Shown here in pieces: positions 36,560 through 46,728 of a stretch of DNA of 64,000 bases (within the stretch, counting starts at the first letter, position 1; every line of letters begins with the position of its first letter). The DNA comes from Helicobacter pylori oki112. Lineage in GTDB: Bacteria > Campylobacterota > Campylobacteria > Campylobacterales > Helicobacteraceae. The notes under the pieces are model-generated. The model had not been told where the DNA came from, did not search any database, and saw only the letters and a list, made by a program, of their open reading frames with translations. The position numbers were made by a program, and so were the translations under genes. The stretch is from NCBI RefSeq assembly GCF_000600085.1, contig NZ_CP006821.1:372001-436000 (forward strand), in the 5' to 3' direction.

Positions 36560-39154
36560 CTAAAAATTTTGCAAAATCTCTCTGTTGCCTTTGGCGTTTC
36601 TTGGGGATAGAAAGCCTTGAGCTTCTAATTCGTCCGTAATGGTGGCGGCTTGGTTGTAGCCGATTTTTAATTGGCGTTGTAAAAAACTCGTAGAAGTGAT
36701 CTTTTTTTCTAAGATCACCGCTTTAGCCCTTTCTAGAATGTCATCGCCTTGATAGTTAGGGGTGTCTAAAGGCATGCGCGATTCTTCTAGCAAGAAATCT
36801 TTATCATATTCCACTTCTTTTTGGGCTTTAATAAAATCCACGATTTTTTTGATCTCATCTTCAGTGGCAAAGGGGGCATGCAAGCGCACTAACCCGTTTG
36901 TTCCTGGGGGGGTAAAGAGCATATCGCCCCTTCCTAACAAGCTTTGCGCCCCATCGGTGTCTAAAATCACTTTAGAATCAATTTTAGTGCCTACCCTAAA
37001 ACTCACCCTTGAAGGCAAATTGGTTTTAATCAAGCCGGTTACGACATCCACGCTTGGGCGTTGGGTCGCTACAATGAGGTGCAAACCGCTCGCACGCCCC
37101 ATTTGAGCGATTCTAGCGATAGGAAACTCCGCTTCCTTGCCCCCTGTCATCATTAAATCCGCTAATTCATCAATCACCACAATCAAATAGGGGAACGCTT
37201 CAACGCCGTTATTTTCCGCCTGCTCATTATAAGAATCAATGGTTTTAACCTTGTATTCGCTCATTAAAGAATATCGGCGTTCCATTTCTTTAGCCACGCT
37301 TTGCAAAGCCCCGATAGCTTTTTTAGGGTCGGTGATAATGGGCGTGAGTAAATGAGGGATGTCCGCATAAATGCTAAATTCTACCATTTTGGGATCGATC
37401 ATCACTAATTTGAGCTGATCGGGGGGGTTTTTATAAAGTAAGGATAAAATCATCGCATTCACGCCCACGCTCTTACCGCTTCCTGTTGTGCCGGCGATGA
37501 GCAAATGGGGGAGCTTTTTTAAATCCGTGATGAAAGGGTTACCCACAATGTCTTTGCCTAAAGCTAGAGTTAAGGGCGAGCTGGATTTTTGAAACAATTC
37601 GCTCTCTAAAATTTCTCTTAAATAAATAATTTGGCTTTGGCTGTTAGGGATTTCAATGCCAACGACATCTTTACCCTTAATAGGGGCTTGAATGCGGATG
37701 GATTCAGCGCATAAAGTCATCGCTAAATCATCGCTCAAGCCTAAAATACGGCTCACCTTAACGCTAGGGGCTGGGCGGAATTCAAAAGTGGTTACAATAG
37801 GGCCTGAATAAGTGCGGATAATATCGCCATCAATTTTAAAGGTGCGCAGCTTGCTCAATAGATCCTGGATTTTTTGGTCAATCTCGTTTTCGTCTAAAGA
37901 AGTGTCCTTCAAACAAACCGCATTCAATAATTGCGTGGTGGGAAGCTCATAATCTTTGGGTTTTTGCACTTCGCCATAATCCAATCCGTCTAATATCTCT
38001 TTATTTTCGCTCAATTCTTTAACCATAATGGGTTTTTTAGCACTTGTGGGGGTTATTATACTAAAGTTTGGAGCGTTTTGTGCCTCTTTTTCTTCTTTAA
38101 GATTTTCTTTTTCTTCTATATTTTCTTCTATATTTTCTTTTTGATTTTCTTTTTGATTTTCTTTTTGTGGGTTTTCCTGTGGGCTTTCTTGTAAATCATC
38201 TTCTTTTATGGGGTGGTTTGGGGCTTTGTGGTTTTCTGTTTTGTTGTCATTTTCTGTGTTGGGCACAGGTGCGGGCATGATAGATTTGGGCGTGGTGGGC
38301 GTAAGAGTTTCTTGTTTAGGCGTGGGTTCTCTTTCTTTAGTTTCTTGTTTAGTTTCTTTTAAAGTGGGGTTAGTGGGGTTTGATAAGTCATCAAATCGGT
38401 TTTTTTTAGGGTAAATGGTGTAATGGGTAGGGGGGTGGGAGGAAATTTGAACCAAGCCTTCTTGTGGCTCTGAATCGTTTAAAGTCGTGTTATAGGGGGT
38501 AGGGATCGCTAAAAACGGTTCTTCGTTAGGGGTTTTGTGGTTTTCATCAATGGGGTTTTCTTTGAGGTTTTCTTTTTCTTTGTCGTTGTTGGTTTCTTTT
38601 TTTTGAATATCTGGTGGGGTGTTTTCAAAACCCTCTTTTTTCAGGCTAAAATTAGGGATAAAGGCTTGTAAGCATTGTTGATAAATCTCTTTTAAAAGGC
38701 TTTGTGTTTTGTTTATATAAGGATAAAAAACGCTTTTAGGGGGCAGTTTGAATAAAATCAAATAAGAAATAACTACCATAAGCGTTATCAGTGCATAAAG
38801 CCCAAAGTCCCCTATAAAAGGGTGTAAAAACAAACGCGTGCTGTTGCCGATTTCCCCTTGATTCAATAGGCTAGATTGTAAAAAGAGCAAAGATAAAATG
38901 CCTAATAGATGCCCTAAAGTTTTTTCTAAAACGATTTCTGTAAAAGGGTTTTTAGTCTTGTATAAAAGGAATAAAACCCACGCTAAATAGGGTAAATTAA
39001 TGAATGAAAGATACCCAAAATATTTTTTATTGAGTGCGGCAAACCACACCCCAAAACGCCCCACTAAACCGCTATTACCCAGCCATGAAGATAGGGTTAA
39101 AAACGCTAATAAAACCCCTATGATTAAAGCTAAATAAAGTTTTTTAGATTTCAT
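36560..39154 (-). CDS. ftsK: DNA translocase FtsK
   Basis: An 864-residue septal protein that pumps chromosomal DNA during division and activates XerH-type dimer resolution. Four or so N-terminal membrane helices (residues 5-150) are followed by a long Pro/Glu/Lys/Asn-rich linker (about 165-370, with short 'KENQKENQKENIEENIEE'-like runs). The alpha/beta motor follows with Walker A 'IAGTTGSGKSVGVNAM' and Walker B 'YLIVVIDELADLM'. The C-terminal gamma winged helix ends the protein ('STSFLQRQLKIGYNQAATI'). I use the ATG whose bases overlap the addB stop (ATGA); a GTG three codons upstream is the alternative. Nothing lies between addB and ftsK. Confidence 0.95.
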   Translation of the reverse strand: MKSKKLYLALIIGVLLAFLTLSSWLGNSGLVGRFGVWFAALNKKYFGYLSFINLPYLAWVLFLLYKTKNPFTEIVLEKTLGHLLGILSLLFLQSSLLNQGEIGNSTRLFLHPFIGDFGLYALITLMVVISYLILFKLPPKSVFYPYINKTQSLLKEIYQQCLQAFIPNFSLKKEGFENTPPDIQKKETNNDKEKENLKENPIDENHKTPNEEPFLAIPTPYNTTLNDSEPQEGLVQISSHPPTHYTIYPKKNRFDDLSNPTNPTLKETKQETKEREPTPKQETLTPTTPKSIMPAPVPNTENDNKTENHKAPNHPIKEDDLQESPQENPQKENQKENQKENIEENIEEKENLKEEKEAQNAPNFSIITPTSAKKPIMVKELSENKEILDGLDYGEVQKPKDYELPTTQLLNAVCLKDTSLDENEIDQKIQDLLSKLRTFKIDGDIIRTYSGPIVTTFEFRPAPSVKVSRILGLSDDLAMTLCAESIRIQAPIKGKDVVGIEIPNSQSQIIYLREILESELFQKSSSPLTLALGKDIVGNPFITDLKKLPHLLIAGTTGSGKSVGVNAMILSLLYKNPPDQLKLVMIDPKMVEFSIYADIPHLLTPIITDPKKAIGALQSVAKEMERRYSLMSEYKVKTIDSYNEQAENNGVEAFPYLIVVIDELADLMMTGGKEAEFPIARIAQMGRASGLHLIVATQRPSVDVVTGLIKTNLPSRVSFRVGTKIDSKVILDTDGAQSLLGRGDMLFTPPGTNGLVRLHAPFATEDEIKKIVDFIKAQKEVEYDKDFLLEESRMPLDTPNYQGDDILERAKAVILEKKITSTSFLQRQLKIGYNQAATITDELEAQGFLSPRNAKGNREILQNF

Positions 39155-41487
39155 CGGTTGCACATGTCTTTAAAAGAGCAATATTCACAATCTTTAGCCT
39201 CTGAAGTTTTTTCAAAATCAATTTCTTGCTTGAGTTTGGGGATAAGAGAAAATTCAAAATGATCCATTTTAGCCTGTAAAATAAGCTCATCTTCTTCTAG
39301 TAATTCGCCCTTTCTCAAATCATAAAAAAAGGCTTTTATAGGATCTTTGTAGCCCAGATTTTTAATGGCAAACGCATAGATAGCCATTTGATAATCGGTG
39401 CTGATTTGAGCGATTTCTATGGGGCTTAAGCCTCCTCTTTGTGTTTTACTCATGTTGTCTAATTTCAAATCGTTTTTGAATTTGTAATCCAATAAAATAA
39501 TCTCATTGTCAGCCGTTTTGTCAATCCTGTCTATACGCCCTTTAAAAATAACGCCTTGAATGGTTGTTTCAAAGCTTTTTTCAAGATCAAGGATTTTGAT
39601 TTTTGCATTAAAGCGTTCTTTTTCTTTAAGATAAAAAGCCTGGATTTTTTTGAGCGCTACAAGAGTGTCTAAACGCTCTTTAGGGGTAATGTTTTCTCTT
39701 GTTTCCAAGAGCCAAATGAGCCTCTCTTCTAACGCATAAGGGTTTTTGTCTTTTTCATAAGCTTCTTTTAAAAGTTCATGGAGCAAACTGCCCACAGCGC
39801 TATTACTTTCGTCTTTAGGGCTTTCTTTGAATCGCTTCATGTAGTGGTAGTAAAAACGGCGCTTGCAAGTTAAAAAAGCGTTTAATGAGCTAGCGCTAAA
39901 GCTAAAATCTTTAGGGATAGCGGCTTTGATTTCTTCTTCTTGGTAGTCTTTTAAAGGACTTGGTGCAAAAAGCGTGTAAGCGTCTTTGATAGGCTCTATA
40001 TGCAAATTTAATTCCAAAAGCATATTAGAGACTTTTGAAGTTTCGCTCTCTATATAAGAAAGCGCTATTTCTTTAGAGTTTTTAAAGAGCTGGTAGTAAT
40101 AGTGTTTTTGCAAATTTTTCTTATCGAATAAAGTGGGGAGGTTGAGCGATTTTCTTAAAGCAGAGTTTAAAAACAAATCGCAGTCTTTAAGGCTTGGCAC
40201 GCAAGTTTCATTAAAATCTACAATAACGATTTTATCAAATTGCATGCCCCTTGTCTCTAAAGTGTCCATGACTCGTATTTTGCCCCCACTAGAATCGTCT
40301 AAGCGGAAGTTGGCTTCAAATTCTTGCAAATACAAATGCAATAAATCTTTAAGGCTGTAGTTTTTAAGCGCGTCTTTTAGAAGATAATACTGGTGCATGA
40401 TTTGAGAATGCGCTTCTTTTAAGGGCGCTTTTTCTTTAGAGCTTTGTTGTTCTAAAAGCGGGAGCGTAATATTTTCTAAATCCAATAACGCAGACCCGCT
40501 TAAATTAAAATCGCTTGTTTGTAAATCTTCTAAGATTTTTACAAGCTCTGTATAATAAGGGCTGTTTTTAGCCCCTAATCCCATCGCAAAATTCAAATTG
40601 TTGTTTTGGTCTAAGAGTTTTAAAAAAGGCAAAAAATCCGCATTGGGCGTGATGATCGCCATTTTATTAGGATCGTTATCTTTTTGCAAATACTCTTCTA
40701 TGGTTTGTAAAACTAAAGCGCCTTGTTTTAAATAACTGGAGTTAGCATAAAGCTTTGGTTCTATTTTTTGATCATTAAAAGTTTGAGAAAGGATCTTTTG
40801 GGTTTTAAAATCAATGGAATAATCGCAATCTGTTTCTAATTTGAGATTCAAAAATTCCAAAAATTTTTGATTGTATTTATCGCAAGATAGGTGTAAAGTG
40901 ATAGGCACTAATTCGGCCACTTCTAATAAGCATTGCCTTTCAAAAACGCTCATAAAGCCGTCTAGATGCCATTCAATGGAGGAAAAATGCTCAAAAAATT
41001 CTTTTAAAATCGTGGGCTTTTTTTGCATGATTTTGTCATAAAAGCCTAATTTTTCTAGCTTTTTAATGTAACGATTATAAATCATTTCTAAGACTTCTAA
41101 ATGCTTTTCATAATCCAAGTAAATGTCTTTAAAAGAAAGTTCATTGAGCTTGATACAAGCAGAACTTAACTCATCAAACAAATCAAACAAAAAAGAAGTG
41201 CTTTCCAAATACCCTAAAAAGCTGTTTTCAAAAAGCAAAAGCCCTTCAAGAATGGATTTTTTTTCTTTAGCGATGGCTTTAATGGTGTCTATCATTAAGA
41301 TTTGGCGCGCGCTGTTAGGGATTTTCTTTTTATTGGGGATGTAAAAAGCCTGTTCAAAAAAATTCCCCATGCTCATTGCGCTAGGCAAAAACCCTTCGCC
41401 TTGCTCTAAATAGAAATGTTTTAAACGCCTGGTGGAGCTAAAAACAAATAGGGGGGTTTTTTCTAAAAAAAGTTTTTCTAAATTCAT
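39151..41487 (-). CDS. addB: AddB subunit of the AddAB helicase-nuclease
   Basis: A 778-residue protein needed for double-strand break repair and for recombination of incoming DNA, working with AddA (encoded elsewhere). The C-terminal RecB-type nuclease domain shows the catalytic 'FKGRIDRIDK' and 'EIILLDYKFKNDL' residues. Iron-sulfur cysteines frame it: one in 'FLTCKRRFYYHYMKRF' and three in 'KDCEYCSFKDMCNR' at the very end. The N-terminal half is a degenerate helicase fold; the P-loop position reads 'VFSSTRRLKHF', with no GKT, consistent with an inactive motor in Epsilonproteobacterial AddB. It overlaps tkt upstream and ftsK downstream by four bases each. Confidence 0.92.
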   Translation of the reverse strand: MNLEKLFLEKTPLFVFSSTRRLKHFYLEQGEGFLPSAMSMGNFFEQAFYIPNKKKIPNSARQILMIDTIKAIAKEKKSILEGLLLFENSFLGYLESTSFLFDLFDELSSACIKLNELSFKDIYLDYEKHLEVLEMIYNRYIKKLEKLGFYDKIMQKKPTILKEFFEHFSSIEWHLDGFMSVFERQCLLEVAELVPITLHLSCDKYNQKFLEFLNLKLETDCDYSIDFKTQKILSQTFNDQKIEPKLYANSSYLKQGALVLQTIEEYLQKDNDPNKMAIITPNADFLPFLKLLDQNNNLNFAMGLGAKNSPYYTELVKILEDLQTSDFNLSGSALLDLENITLPLLEQQSSKEKAPLKEAHSQIMHQYYLLKDALKNYSLKDLLHLYLQEFEANFRLDDSSGGKIRVMDTLETRGMQFDKIVIVDFNETCVPSLKDCDLFLNSALRKSLNLPTLFDKKNLQKHYYYQLFKNSKEIALSYIESETSKVSNMLLELNLHIEPIKDAYTLFAPSPLKDYQEEEIKAAIPKDFSFSASSLNAFLTCKRRFYYHYMKRFKESPKDESNSAVGSLLHELLKEAYEKDKNPYALEERLIWLLETRENITPKERLDTLVALKKIQAFYLKEKERFNAKIKILDLEKSFETTIQGVIFKGRIDRIDKTADNEIILLDYKFKNDLKLDNMSKTQRGGLSPIEIAQISTDYQMAIYAFAIKNLGYKDPIKAFFYDLRKGELLEEDELILQAKMDHFEFSLIPKLKQEIDFEKTSEAKDCEYCSFKDMCNR

Positions 41488-43409
41488 GCGTTGAGTAACC
41501 TTTTGGCTTGAATGGTAATGTTTTCAATGCTAAAGCCAAATTTTTCAAAGAGTTTATCGCCCTTTGCTGAGCTCCCAAAAGAATCCATGCCAATGATTTT
41601 ATCCGCAAAACGATACCACTCTATCGCACGGCTCGCTTCAATGACTAAGACTTTACCCTTAAAGAGTTCTTTAAGATAGCTTTCATCTTGCTCTATCAAT
41701 AGATCAAAGCAAGGCGTGCTCACCACTTGAGTGGGAATATTTTCTCGCTCTAAAATTTTAGCGCTCTCTAAAGCCAAAGAGACCTCGCTCCCGCTCGCAA
41801 CGAGCGTGATAATGGGATCTCTAGAGTGGTGTTTAACATACGCCCCTTTTAAAACCTGCTCTTTAGAAACCTCATCAAGCACGGGCAAATTCTGGCGCGA
41901 TAAAATAAGAGCGCTAGGGGCGTTCAAACTTAACGCTACTTGCATGCAAGCCGTATTTTCAAAAGCGTCGCTGGGTCTGAAAGCATAGAAATTGGGCAAA
42001 GCGCGTAAATGGCTCAATTGCTCTATGGGTTGGTGCGTCGCCCCGTCTTCGCCCACGCCAATGCTGTCATGCGTAAAGATGAAAAGGGCTTTTAATTTCA
42101 TTAAAGCACTCAAACGAATGCTTGGCATTAAATAATCGCTAAACACAAAAAAGGTCGCGCAAAAAGGCACAAACAAGCCATACGCCGCTAAAGCGTTAGT
42201 GATAGCCCCCATGGCATGCTCTCTGATCCCAAAATGCAGGTTTTGCCCCAAAGGGAAATCGCCAGAGTGTTTTAAATGCGTGTTATTAGAGGGGGCTAAA
42301 TCCGCACTTCCCCCTAAAAAGCTCTCGCATTCTTTAGCGATAGCGTTTAAAATCATGCCGTTACTCACTCTCGTGGCTAGAGATTCGCCTTTTTTAAAGG
42401 CGGGGTAATGGATGGCGTTAAAATCAAAATCCTTTAACGCATGGATTTTTTCTTTTGTTTTAGGGCTTAAGGATTTTTCCCATAAGGCTTCTAAACTAAC
42501 GCCCCTAACTTTCACTTCTTCAAAATGCATTTTGTTTTTTGGGCTAATGATAAAGCTTTCATTAGGATTGATTTGAGCGTTTTCTTTGGATTGTTTTAAC
42601 ACTTCTTTGTTTAAAGGCGAACCATGCGTTTTTTCACTCCCCTCTAAGCCAATAGCCCCCTTACCAATAATCGTATGAGCGATTAAAAGCGTGGGTTTAT
42701 GGGATTTTTTGGCTTCTTCTAAAGCATCATAAATCGCTTGATAGTCATGCCCATCGCATTCTAGCACTTCCCAATTTTGCGCCACAAACCGCATCTTAAC
42801 CTGTTCGCTAAAACTAATATTGATAGCGCCTTCAATGCTGATCTGGTTGCTGTCATAAATCACAATGAGATTGTTCAGGTTGAGGTGCCCGGCTAAAGAA
42901 GCACTCTCATAGCTAATGCCTTCTTGCAAATCCCCATCCCCACACAAGCAATAGACTTTATGAGAAATGGCTTCTTTATCTAAAAGGTTTTGAGCGTATT
43001 GGCTCGCCATGCTAAAACCCACAGCGTTAGCAAAACCTTGCCCCAAAGGGCCTGTCGTAATCTCAATGCCTTCGGTGTGGTGCAATTCGGGATGTCCTGG
43101 GGTTTTAGAGTGTAATTGCCTGAAACGCTTTAAATCTTCTAAACTCAAATCAAAGCCCCACAAATGCAACAAACTATACGCTAACGCGCTCGCATGCCCT
43201 CCGCTAAAAACCAGCCTATCCCTATTGAGCCATTTAGGGTTAGTGGGGTTAAGGTTTAGGTGCAAGCTTAAAACCACCATCACATCAGCTAGCCCCAAGC
43301 ATACGCCTGGATGCCCGCTATTAGCCTTATCTATCATGTCCGCACACAAAAAGCGAAGCACATTCGCCATGCTTTTTAATCGTTCTAAGTCAGCGTTACT
43401 CAATCGCAT
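41484..43409 (-). CDS. tkt: Transketolase
   Basis: A 641-residue thiamine-diphosphate enzyme of the non-oxidative pentose phosphate pathway that moves two-carbon units between sugars. The TPP motif is 'CLCGDGDLQEGISYESASLA', the N-terminal 'KANSGHPGVCLGLADVM' holds the active-site His, and the pyrimidine-domain signature is 'DSIGVGEDGATHQPIEQL'. Length is normal. The ATG at 43409 is used; a TTG immediately before it is possible. It ends four bases inside addB and follows ribF after a short gap. Confidence 0.96.
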   Translation of the reverse strand: MRLSNADLERLKSMANVLRFLCADMIDKANSGHPGVCLGLADVMVVLSLHLNLNPTNPKWLNRDRLVFSGGHASALAYSLLHLWGFDLSLEDLKRFRQLHSKTPGHPELHHTEGIEITTGPLGQGFANAVGFSMASQYAQNLLDKEAISHKVYCLCGDGDLQEGISYESASLAGHLNLNNLIVIYDSNQISIEGAINISFSEQVKMRFVAQNWEVLECDGHDYQAIYDALEEAKKSHKPTLLIAHTIIGKGAIGLEGSEKTHGSPLNKEVLKQSKENAQINPNESFIISPKNKMHFEEVKVRGVSLEALWEKSLSPKTKEKIHALKDFDFNAIHYPAFKKGESLATRVSNGMILNAIAKECESFLGGSADLAPSNNTHLKHSGDFPLGQNLHFGIREHAMGAITNALAAYGLFVPFCATFFVFSDYLMPSIRLSALMKLKALFIFTHDSIGVGEDGATHQPIEQLSHLRALPNFYAFRPSDAFENTACMQVALSLNAPSALILSRQNLPVLDEVSKEQVLKGAYVKHHSRDPIITLVASGSEVSLALESAKILERENIPTQVVSTPCFDLLIEQDESYLKELFKGKVLVIEASRAIEWYRFADKIIGMDSFGSSAKGDKLFEKFGFSIENITIQAKRLLNA

Positions 43410-43455
43410 CAAATTTTTCCATTTTTAAGGTTTTTGAGAGTCATTTTAACACAAA

Positions 43456-44298
43456 TTATCTCAAAATCTCTTTGGCTCTTAAGATGTCTTGTTGGATCTG
43501 ATTTTTAAGCTCTTTTAATGAATTAAAACGCATGTTGTCTCGTATTTTTTGAACCCAACGCAAAGCGATTTCTTTGGGTGGGTTTTCTATGATGGTATCA
43601 AGAACATGGCATTCTATGGCGAAATTGTGATCGGTGCTTAAGCGATTGCCTATAAAACTCACGCTTTTTTGATAAATTGGATCTTTTATTTTCACTAAAC
43701 TCGCATACACTCCAAAACTAGGGAGGATAAAATCTTTAGTTTTGATATTTAAAGTAGGCACTAATTCTTTATGCCCTAAGCCTTGATCGCTAATGACTTC
43801 CCCGCACACTTCATAAGGCCTGCCTAAGAGCTTGTTAGCTAAAGATAAGTCGCCATGACTTAGGGCTAGTTTGATGGTTTTAGAATGCACGCTAATCTCT
43901 TTTATTTTCACTTCAGGCACAATAATGGTTTTTTCAAAACGCTCTTTTAAAAATAAAGCGTCATTTTGCCTCCCATGCCCAAACCTGAAATCATAGCCCA
44001 CCACTAGGCGTTCTAAATTGGGGAATTTCTTTTTTAAAAGCTCTAAAAAATCTAGGGCGTTTAATTGTGAGATCTCTTCTAAATACACAAAAAATAAAGG
44101 CATGCCCACGAGTTTAGCGCGGTATTTTAGGGGGGTTAAATAGCCTTTAGTGTAATGTTTTTTTTCTATGATTAAAAGGGCTTTGGGATCTTTTAATTCT
44201 TTAAAAAGGGCTTGATGCCCTAAATGCAGGCCGTCAAATTTACCGATAGCTAAGCTTTTAATCTCAGGCTCGCTTGAAATGGATAAAAAATTCAACAT
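43456..44298 (-). CDS. ribF: Riboflavin kinase/FAD synthetase RibF
   Basis: A 280-residue bifunctional enzyme that makes FMN and FAD from riboflavin. The N-terminal FAD synthetase domain starts 'SLAIGKFDGLHLGHQALF' (nucleotidyltransferase GxFDGxHxGH motif, residues 15-32) and contains 'VVGYDFRFGHGRQND'. The C-terminal flavokinase domain has 'LGHKELVPTLNIKTKDFILP' and 'GVYASLVKI'. Its first 35 bases overlap the end of tlyA, a large overlap but supported because the HxGH motif begins so early. It is shorter than E. coli RibF (313), as is common. Confidence 0.93.
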   Translation of the reverse strand: MLNFLSISSEPEIKSLAIGKFDGLHLGHQALFKELKDPKALLIIEKKHYTKGYLTPLKYRAKLVGMPLFFVYLEEISQLNALDFLELLKKKFPNLERLVVGYDFRFGHGRQNDALFLKERFEKTIIVPEVKIKEISVHSKTIKLALSHGDLSLANKLLGRPYEVCGEVISDQGLGHKELVPTLNIKTKDFILPSFGVYASLVKIKDPIYQKSVSFIGNRLSTDHNFAIECHVLDTIIENPPKEIALRWVQKIRDNMRFNSLKELKNQIQQDILRAKEILR

Positions 44299-44971
44299 TC
44301 CCGTTTTTCCCTTTCATTAAGCTTTCTTGGATCTTTAAGATTTGAAAATCCTTTGTTTTTAAATGGTTTTTAAAGTTTTCTAAAGCGTTCAAAATGGCTT
44401 CTTTATCCATTACCACCCCCTTTTTATTGCGTTTTATTTTTCTATCCACTTCAAATTGCGGTTTGAAAAGCGCCAAAAATTCATCGCTTAAAGGCACAAT
44501 CGCTTCTAAAATACAATATAAAGAAATAAAGCTCACATCACAAAGCACTAAATCAATTGTTTCTGGCGTTTTAAACCCTCTAATATCGCATTCTTCATAA
44601 CATTCTATGCGCTGGTCGTTTTTCAAACCCTCATCTAATTGCATTTTCCCCACATCCACGCAAAGCACCTTTTTGGCCCCTTTTAAAAGAGCCACTTGAC
44701 TAAAGCCCCCCTTGCTCGCTCCCACATCTAAAACCACCTTTCCCTTAAAATCCACGAAATGGGTTTCTAAAAAAGCCCCTAATTTTTCCCCAGCCCTGCT
44801 AACGAATAGATTTGGAGCGATGAGTTCAATTTGATCACCCTCTCTAACGATAAAAGAGGGTTTAGAAACCACCATTTTATTGACTAAAACCTGATTTTTT
44901 AAAACCAACGCTTTAGCTTTTTCTCTGCTATTTACTAAATGCTGGTTGAATAAGGCGTAATCTAAGCGCAT
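44264..44971 (-). CDS. tlyA: TlyA-type rRNA 2'-O-methyltransferase (hemolysin-like)
   Basis: A 235-residue protein with an N-terminal S4 RNA-binding domain (residues 1-60, 'MRLDYALFNQHLVNSREKAK') and an FtsJ/RrmJ-type methyltransferase domain. The SAM-binding motif is 'VVLDVGASKGGFSQVALLKG', 'LVLCDVSFISLY' holds the Asp of the catalytic tetrad, and 'FALFKPQFEVDR'-like sequence gives the Lys. TlyA of mycobacteria and Campylobacter 2'-O-methylates 16S/23S rRNA (capreomycin susceptibility) and has been linked to haemolysis in H. pylori. The gene starts at the base where the lipoprotein gene upstream ends. Confidence 0.92.
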   Translation of the reverse strand: MRLDYALFNQHLVNSREKAKALVLKNQVLVNKMVVSKPSFIVREGDQIELIAPNLFVSRAGEKLGAFLETHFVDFKGKVVLDVGASKGGFSQVALLKGAKKVLCVDVGKMQLDEGLKNDQRIECYEECDIRGFKTPETIDLVLCDVSFISLYCILEAIVPLSDEFLALFKPQFEVDRKIKRNKKGVVMDKEAILNALENFKNHLKTKDFQILKIQESLMKGKNGNVEFFIHFKRA

Positions 44972-45486
44972 TAAAATTGAGGTAAGGGGACTTGATAAGC
45001 GAAATTAAAAACAATCTTGCCTAAACTATAGGCATCAAGCTCTAGTTTGGCTTCTTGCACCGCTAAATAATCCAATTTGTTAAAAGCGAGCAAAAAAGCT
45101 CGGCTCCACCGGTTCGTGGTTTCTAAAATGCCATCAAATTCGTCTTTTGTGATTTCTCGCACCCATAATGGCTCTGAGCCTATAGGTTTTGTGCCAAAAA
45201 GTTCATAAGAAATATAGCCATCATCTATCCAGTCGTTATTTTGCGTGAAAATCTCCACTAAAAAATACTCATGATCATAGTAAGTGCCGCTATCCACATC
45301 GTTTAAATGCGTAGCGATAGCCGTGATGATAGGCACATTATCTTGGGTGATTTCGCCTTTCCTGCTGGCTTGGATCTTTTTTTCCAAAACTAAGTCTAGC
45401 GTGTAAGTGTCTTCATTAAAATTGCTCACACACCCCAAACAAAAGAATAAAAACACCAGAAGTGTTGAGAGATTTTTCAAACCCAT
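44971..45486 (-). CDS. Putative lipoprotein of unknown function
   Basis: A 171-residue protein with a clear lipoprotein signal: hydrophobic 'TLLVFLFFCLGC' with the lipobox Cys at position 18 (LGC). The mature part is acidic and mixed alpha/beta in appearance ('YYDHEYFLVEIFTQNNDW', 'EPLWVREITKDEFDGIL') and matches no family I know. It is conserved at this place in H. pylori (HP1085). Its stop shares a base with the tlyA start, so they are co-transcribed, but that does not show a shared role. Upstream it is divergent from pyrB. Confidence 0.75.
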   Translation of the reverse strand: MGLKNLSTLLVFLFFCLGCVSNFNEDTYTLDLVLEKKIQASRKGEITQDNVPIITAIATHLNDVDSGTYYDHEYFLVEIFTQNNDWIDDGYISYELFGTKPIGSEPLWVREITKDEFDGILETTNRWSRAFLLAFNKLDYLAVQEAKLELDAYSLGKIVFNFAYQVPLPQF

Positions 45487-45552
45487 TCCTTGCTAAAACC
45501 CATGCCATTTTTAGCTAAAATAAAACCTATATTATAACTAAAAGGGGGTTTT

Positions 45553-46476
45553 ATGCCAAAAAAATGCCGACACTTGCTCCAAACCAGCGATTTAAGCCTA
45601 GATGAAATCAAGCTTTTATTAGAAAAAGCGAGCGTTTATGCGAACGATTTTAACGCCGTATCTTTAGAAACAAAAGAAAAAATGCAAAATAAAATCATCG
45701 TGGCTTTATTTTTTGAAAATTCCACCCGAACGGTGTCTAGTTTTGAAATCGCAAGCCTAAGATTGGGGGCAAAAATAGTGAAATTAAACATGCAAACAAG
45801 CTCCACTTCAAAGGGTGAAACTTTGATAGACACTTTTAAAAATATCCATGCCATGCAGCCTGACGCTATCATCACACGGCATGCTTTTTCAAGCGCGCCT
45901 TTTAAATTAGCCGAATTTTCACAATGCCCCTTGATTAACGCAGGAAGCGGCACAAGCGCTCATCCTACCCAAGCGTTATTAGACTTGCTCACCCTTTATC
46001 AGCATTTTGGCAGTTTAGAAAATCTAAAAGGGAAGAAAATCGCTTTCATAGGCGATGTGAAAAATTCAAGAGTGGCTAATAGCAACATTAAATTGCTCCA
46101 AAGGCTAGGGCTTGAGATCATGCTGTGCGCTCCAAGCTCCATGCTCCCTATCACTCCTTTAAAAACGACGCATAACATTGAAGAAGCGATAGGATTTGCT
46201 GACATCTTAATGAGTTTGAGAACCCAAACCGAACGGCACAACGCGCCCATTTTTGCGAGCTTGAAAGATTATGGCAACGCTTATTGCATCACCCAACAAC
46301 GCCTAGAGGCTCATGCTAAAAATAAAGAGATCATTATTTTACACCCAGGCCCGGTGCATAGGGATATTGATATAGAAAGTGCGGTGTTAGAAGACAAGCG
46401 ATCCAAAGTCTTAGAGCAAGTCAAAAATGGCGTAGCAATGCGCATGGCGGTGTTGGAGTTTTTGCTATTAGATTGA
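45553..46476 (+). CDS. pyrB: Aspartate carbamoyltransferase, catalytic subunit
   Basis: A 307-residue enzyme that makes carbamoyl-aspartate for pyrimidine synthesis. The carbamoyl phosphate site is '[20 protein letters not shown]', with the mobile 80s loop '[18 protein letters not shown]' and '[20 protein letters not shown]'. The aspartate-binding 240s loop includes '[13 protein letters not shown]', and '[13 protein letters not shown]' is near the C terminus. Length is normal. A TATAAC-like -10 lies about 20 bases before the ATG. It is followed by a strong terminator, so it is probably monocistronic. Confidence 0.96.
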   Translation: MPKKCRHLLQTSDLSLDEIKLLLEKASVYANDFNAVSLETKEKMQNKIIVALFFENSTRTVSSFEIASLRLGAKIVKLNMQTSSTSKGETLIDTFKNIHAMQPDAIITRHAFSSAPFKLAEFSQCPLINAGSGTSAHPTQALLDLLTLYQHFGSLENLKGKKIAFIGDVKNSRVANSNIKLLQRLGLEIMLCAPSSMLPITPLKTTHNIEEAIGFADILMSLRTQTERHNAPIFASLKDYGNAYCITQQRLEAHAKNKEIIILHPGPVHRDIDIESAVLEDKRSKVLEQVKNGVAMRMAVLEFLLLD

Positions 46477-46487
46477 TTATCAAACTT

Positions 46488-46511
46488 AAAAATGCTTTTT
46501 GGCATTTTTTT
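46488..46511 (+). terminator. Rho-independent terminator after pyrB
   Basis: AAAAATGC and GCATTTTT pair as an eight-base stem around a six-base loop (TTTTTG), and the right arm runs into further T residues. It starts 11 bases after the pyrB stop codon. Confidence 0.78.
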
Positions 46512-46609
46512 AAAAAATGGGTTTGGTTGTAAAACGGTGCAAAAATCCTACTTTGATTAAGTTTTGATTTACTTTATCTCATTTTATGATGAAACTAAAA
46601 AAATTTCGT

Positions 46610-46615
46610 TATAAT
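46610..46615 (+). promoter_or_regulatory. Probable -10 box (TATAAT) for hofB
   Basis: A perfect TATAAT lies 113 bases before the hofB ATG, which would give a long 5' leader of about 105 bases. Nothing else in the leader is recognised. Confidence 0.45.
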
Positions 46616-46728
46616 CCAAAATAGTTGAGTTAATTAAAAGTAAATAAATAGCTTGATTATACTTCTTTGTTTTTAGATCAGTTAAGAATTGTAGTCTTTA
46701 AGATATATTGGCTATTAAAAGGAAAAAA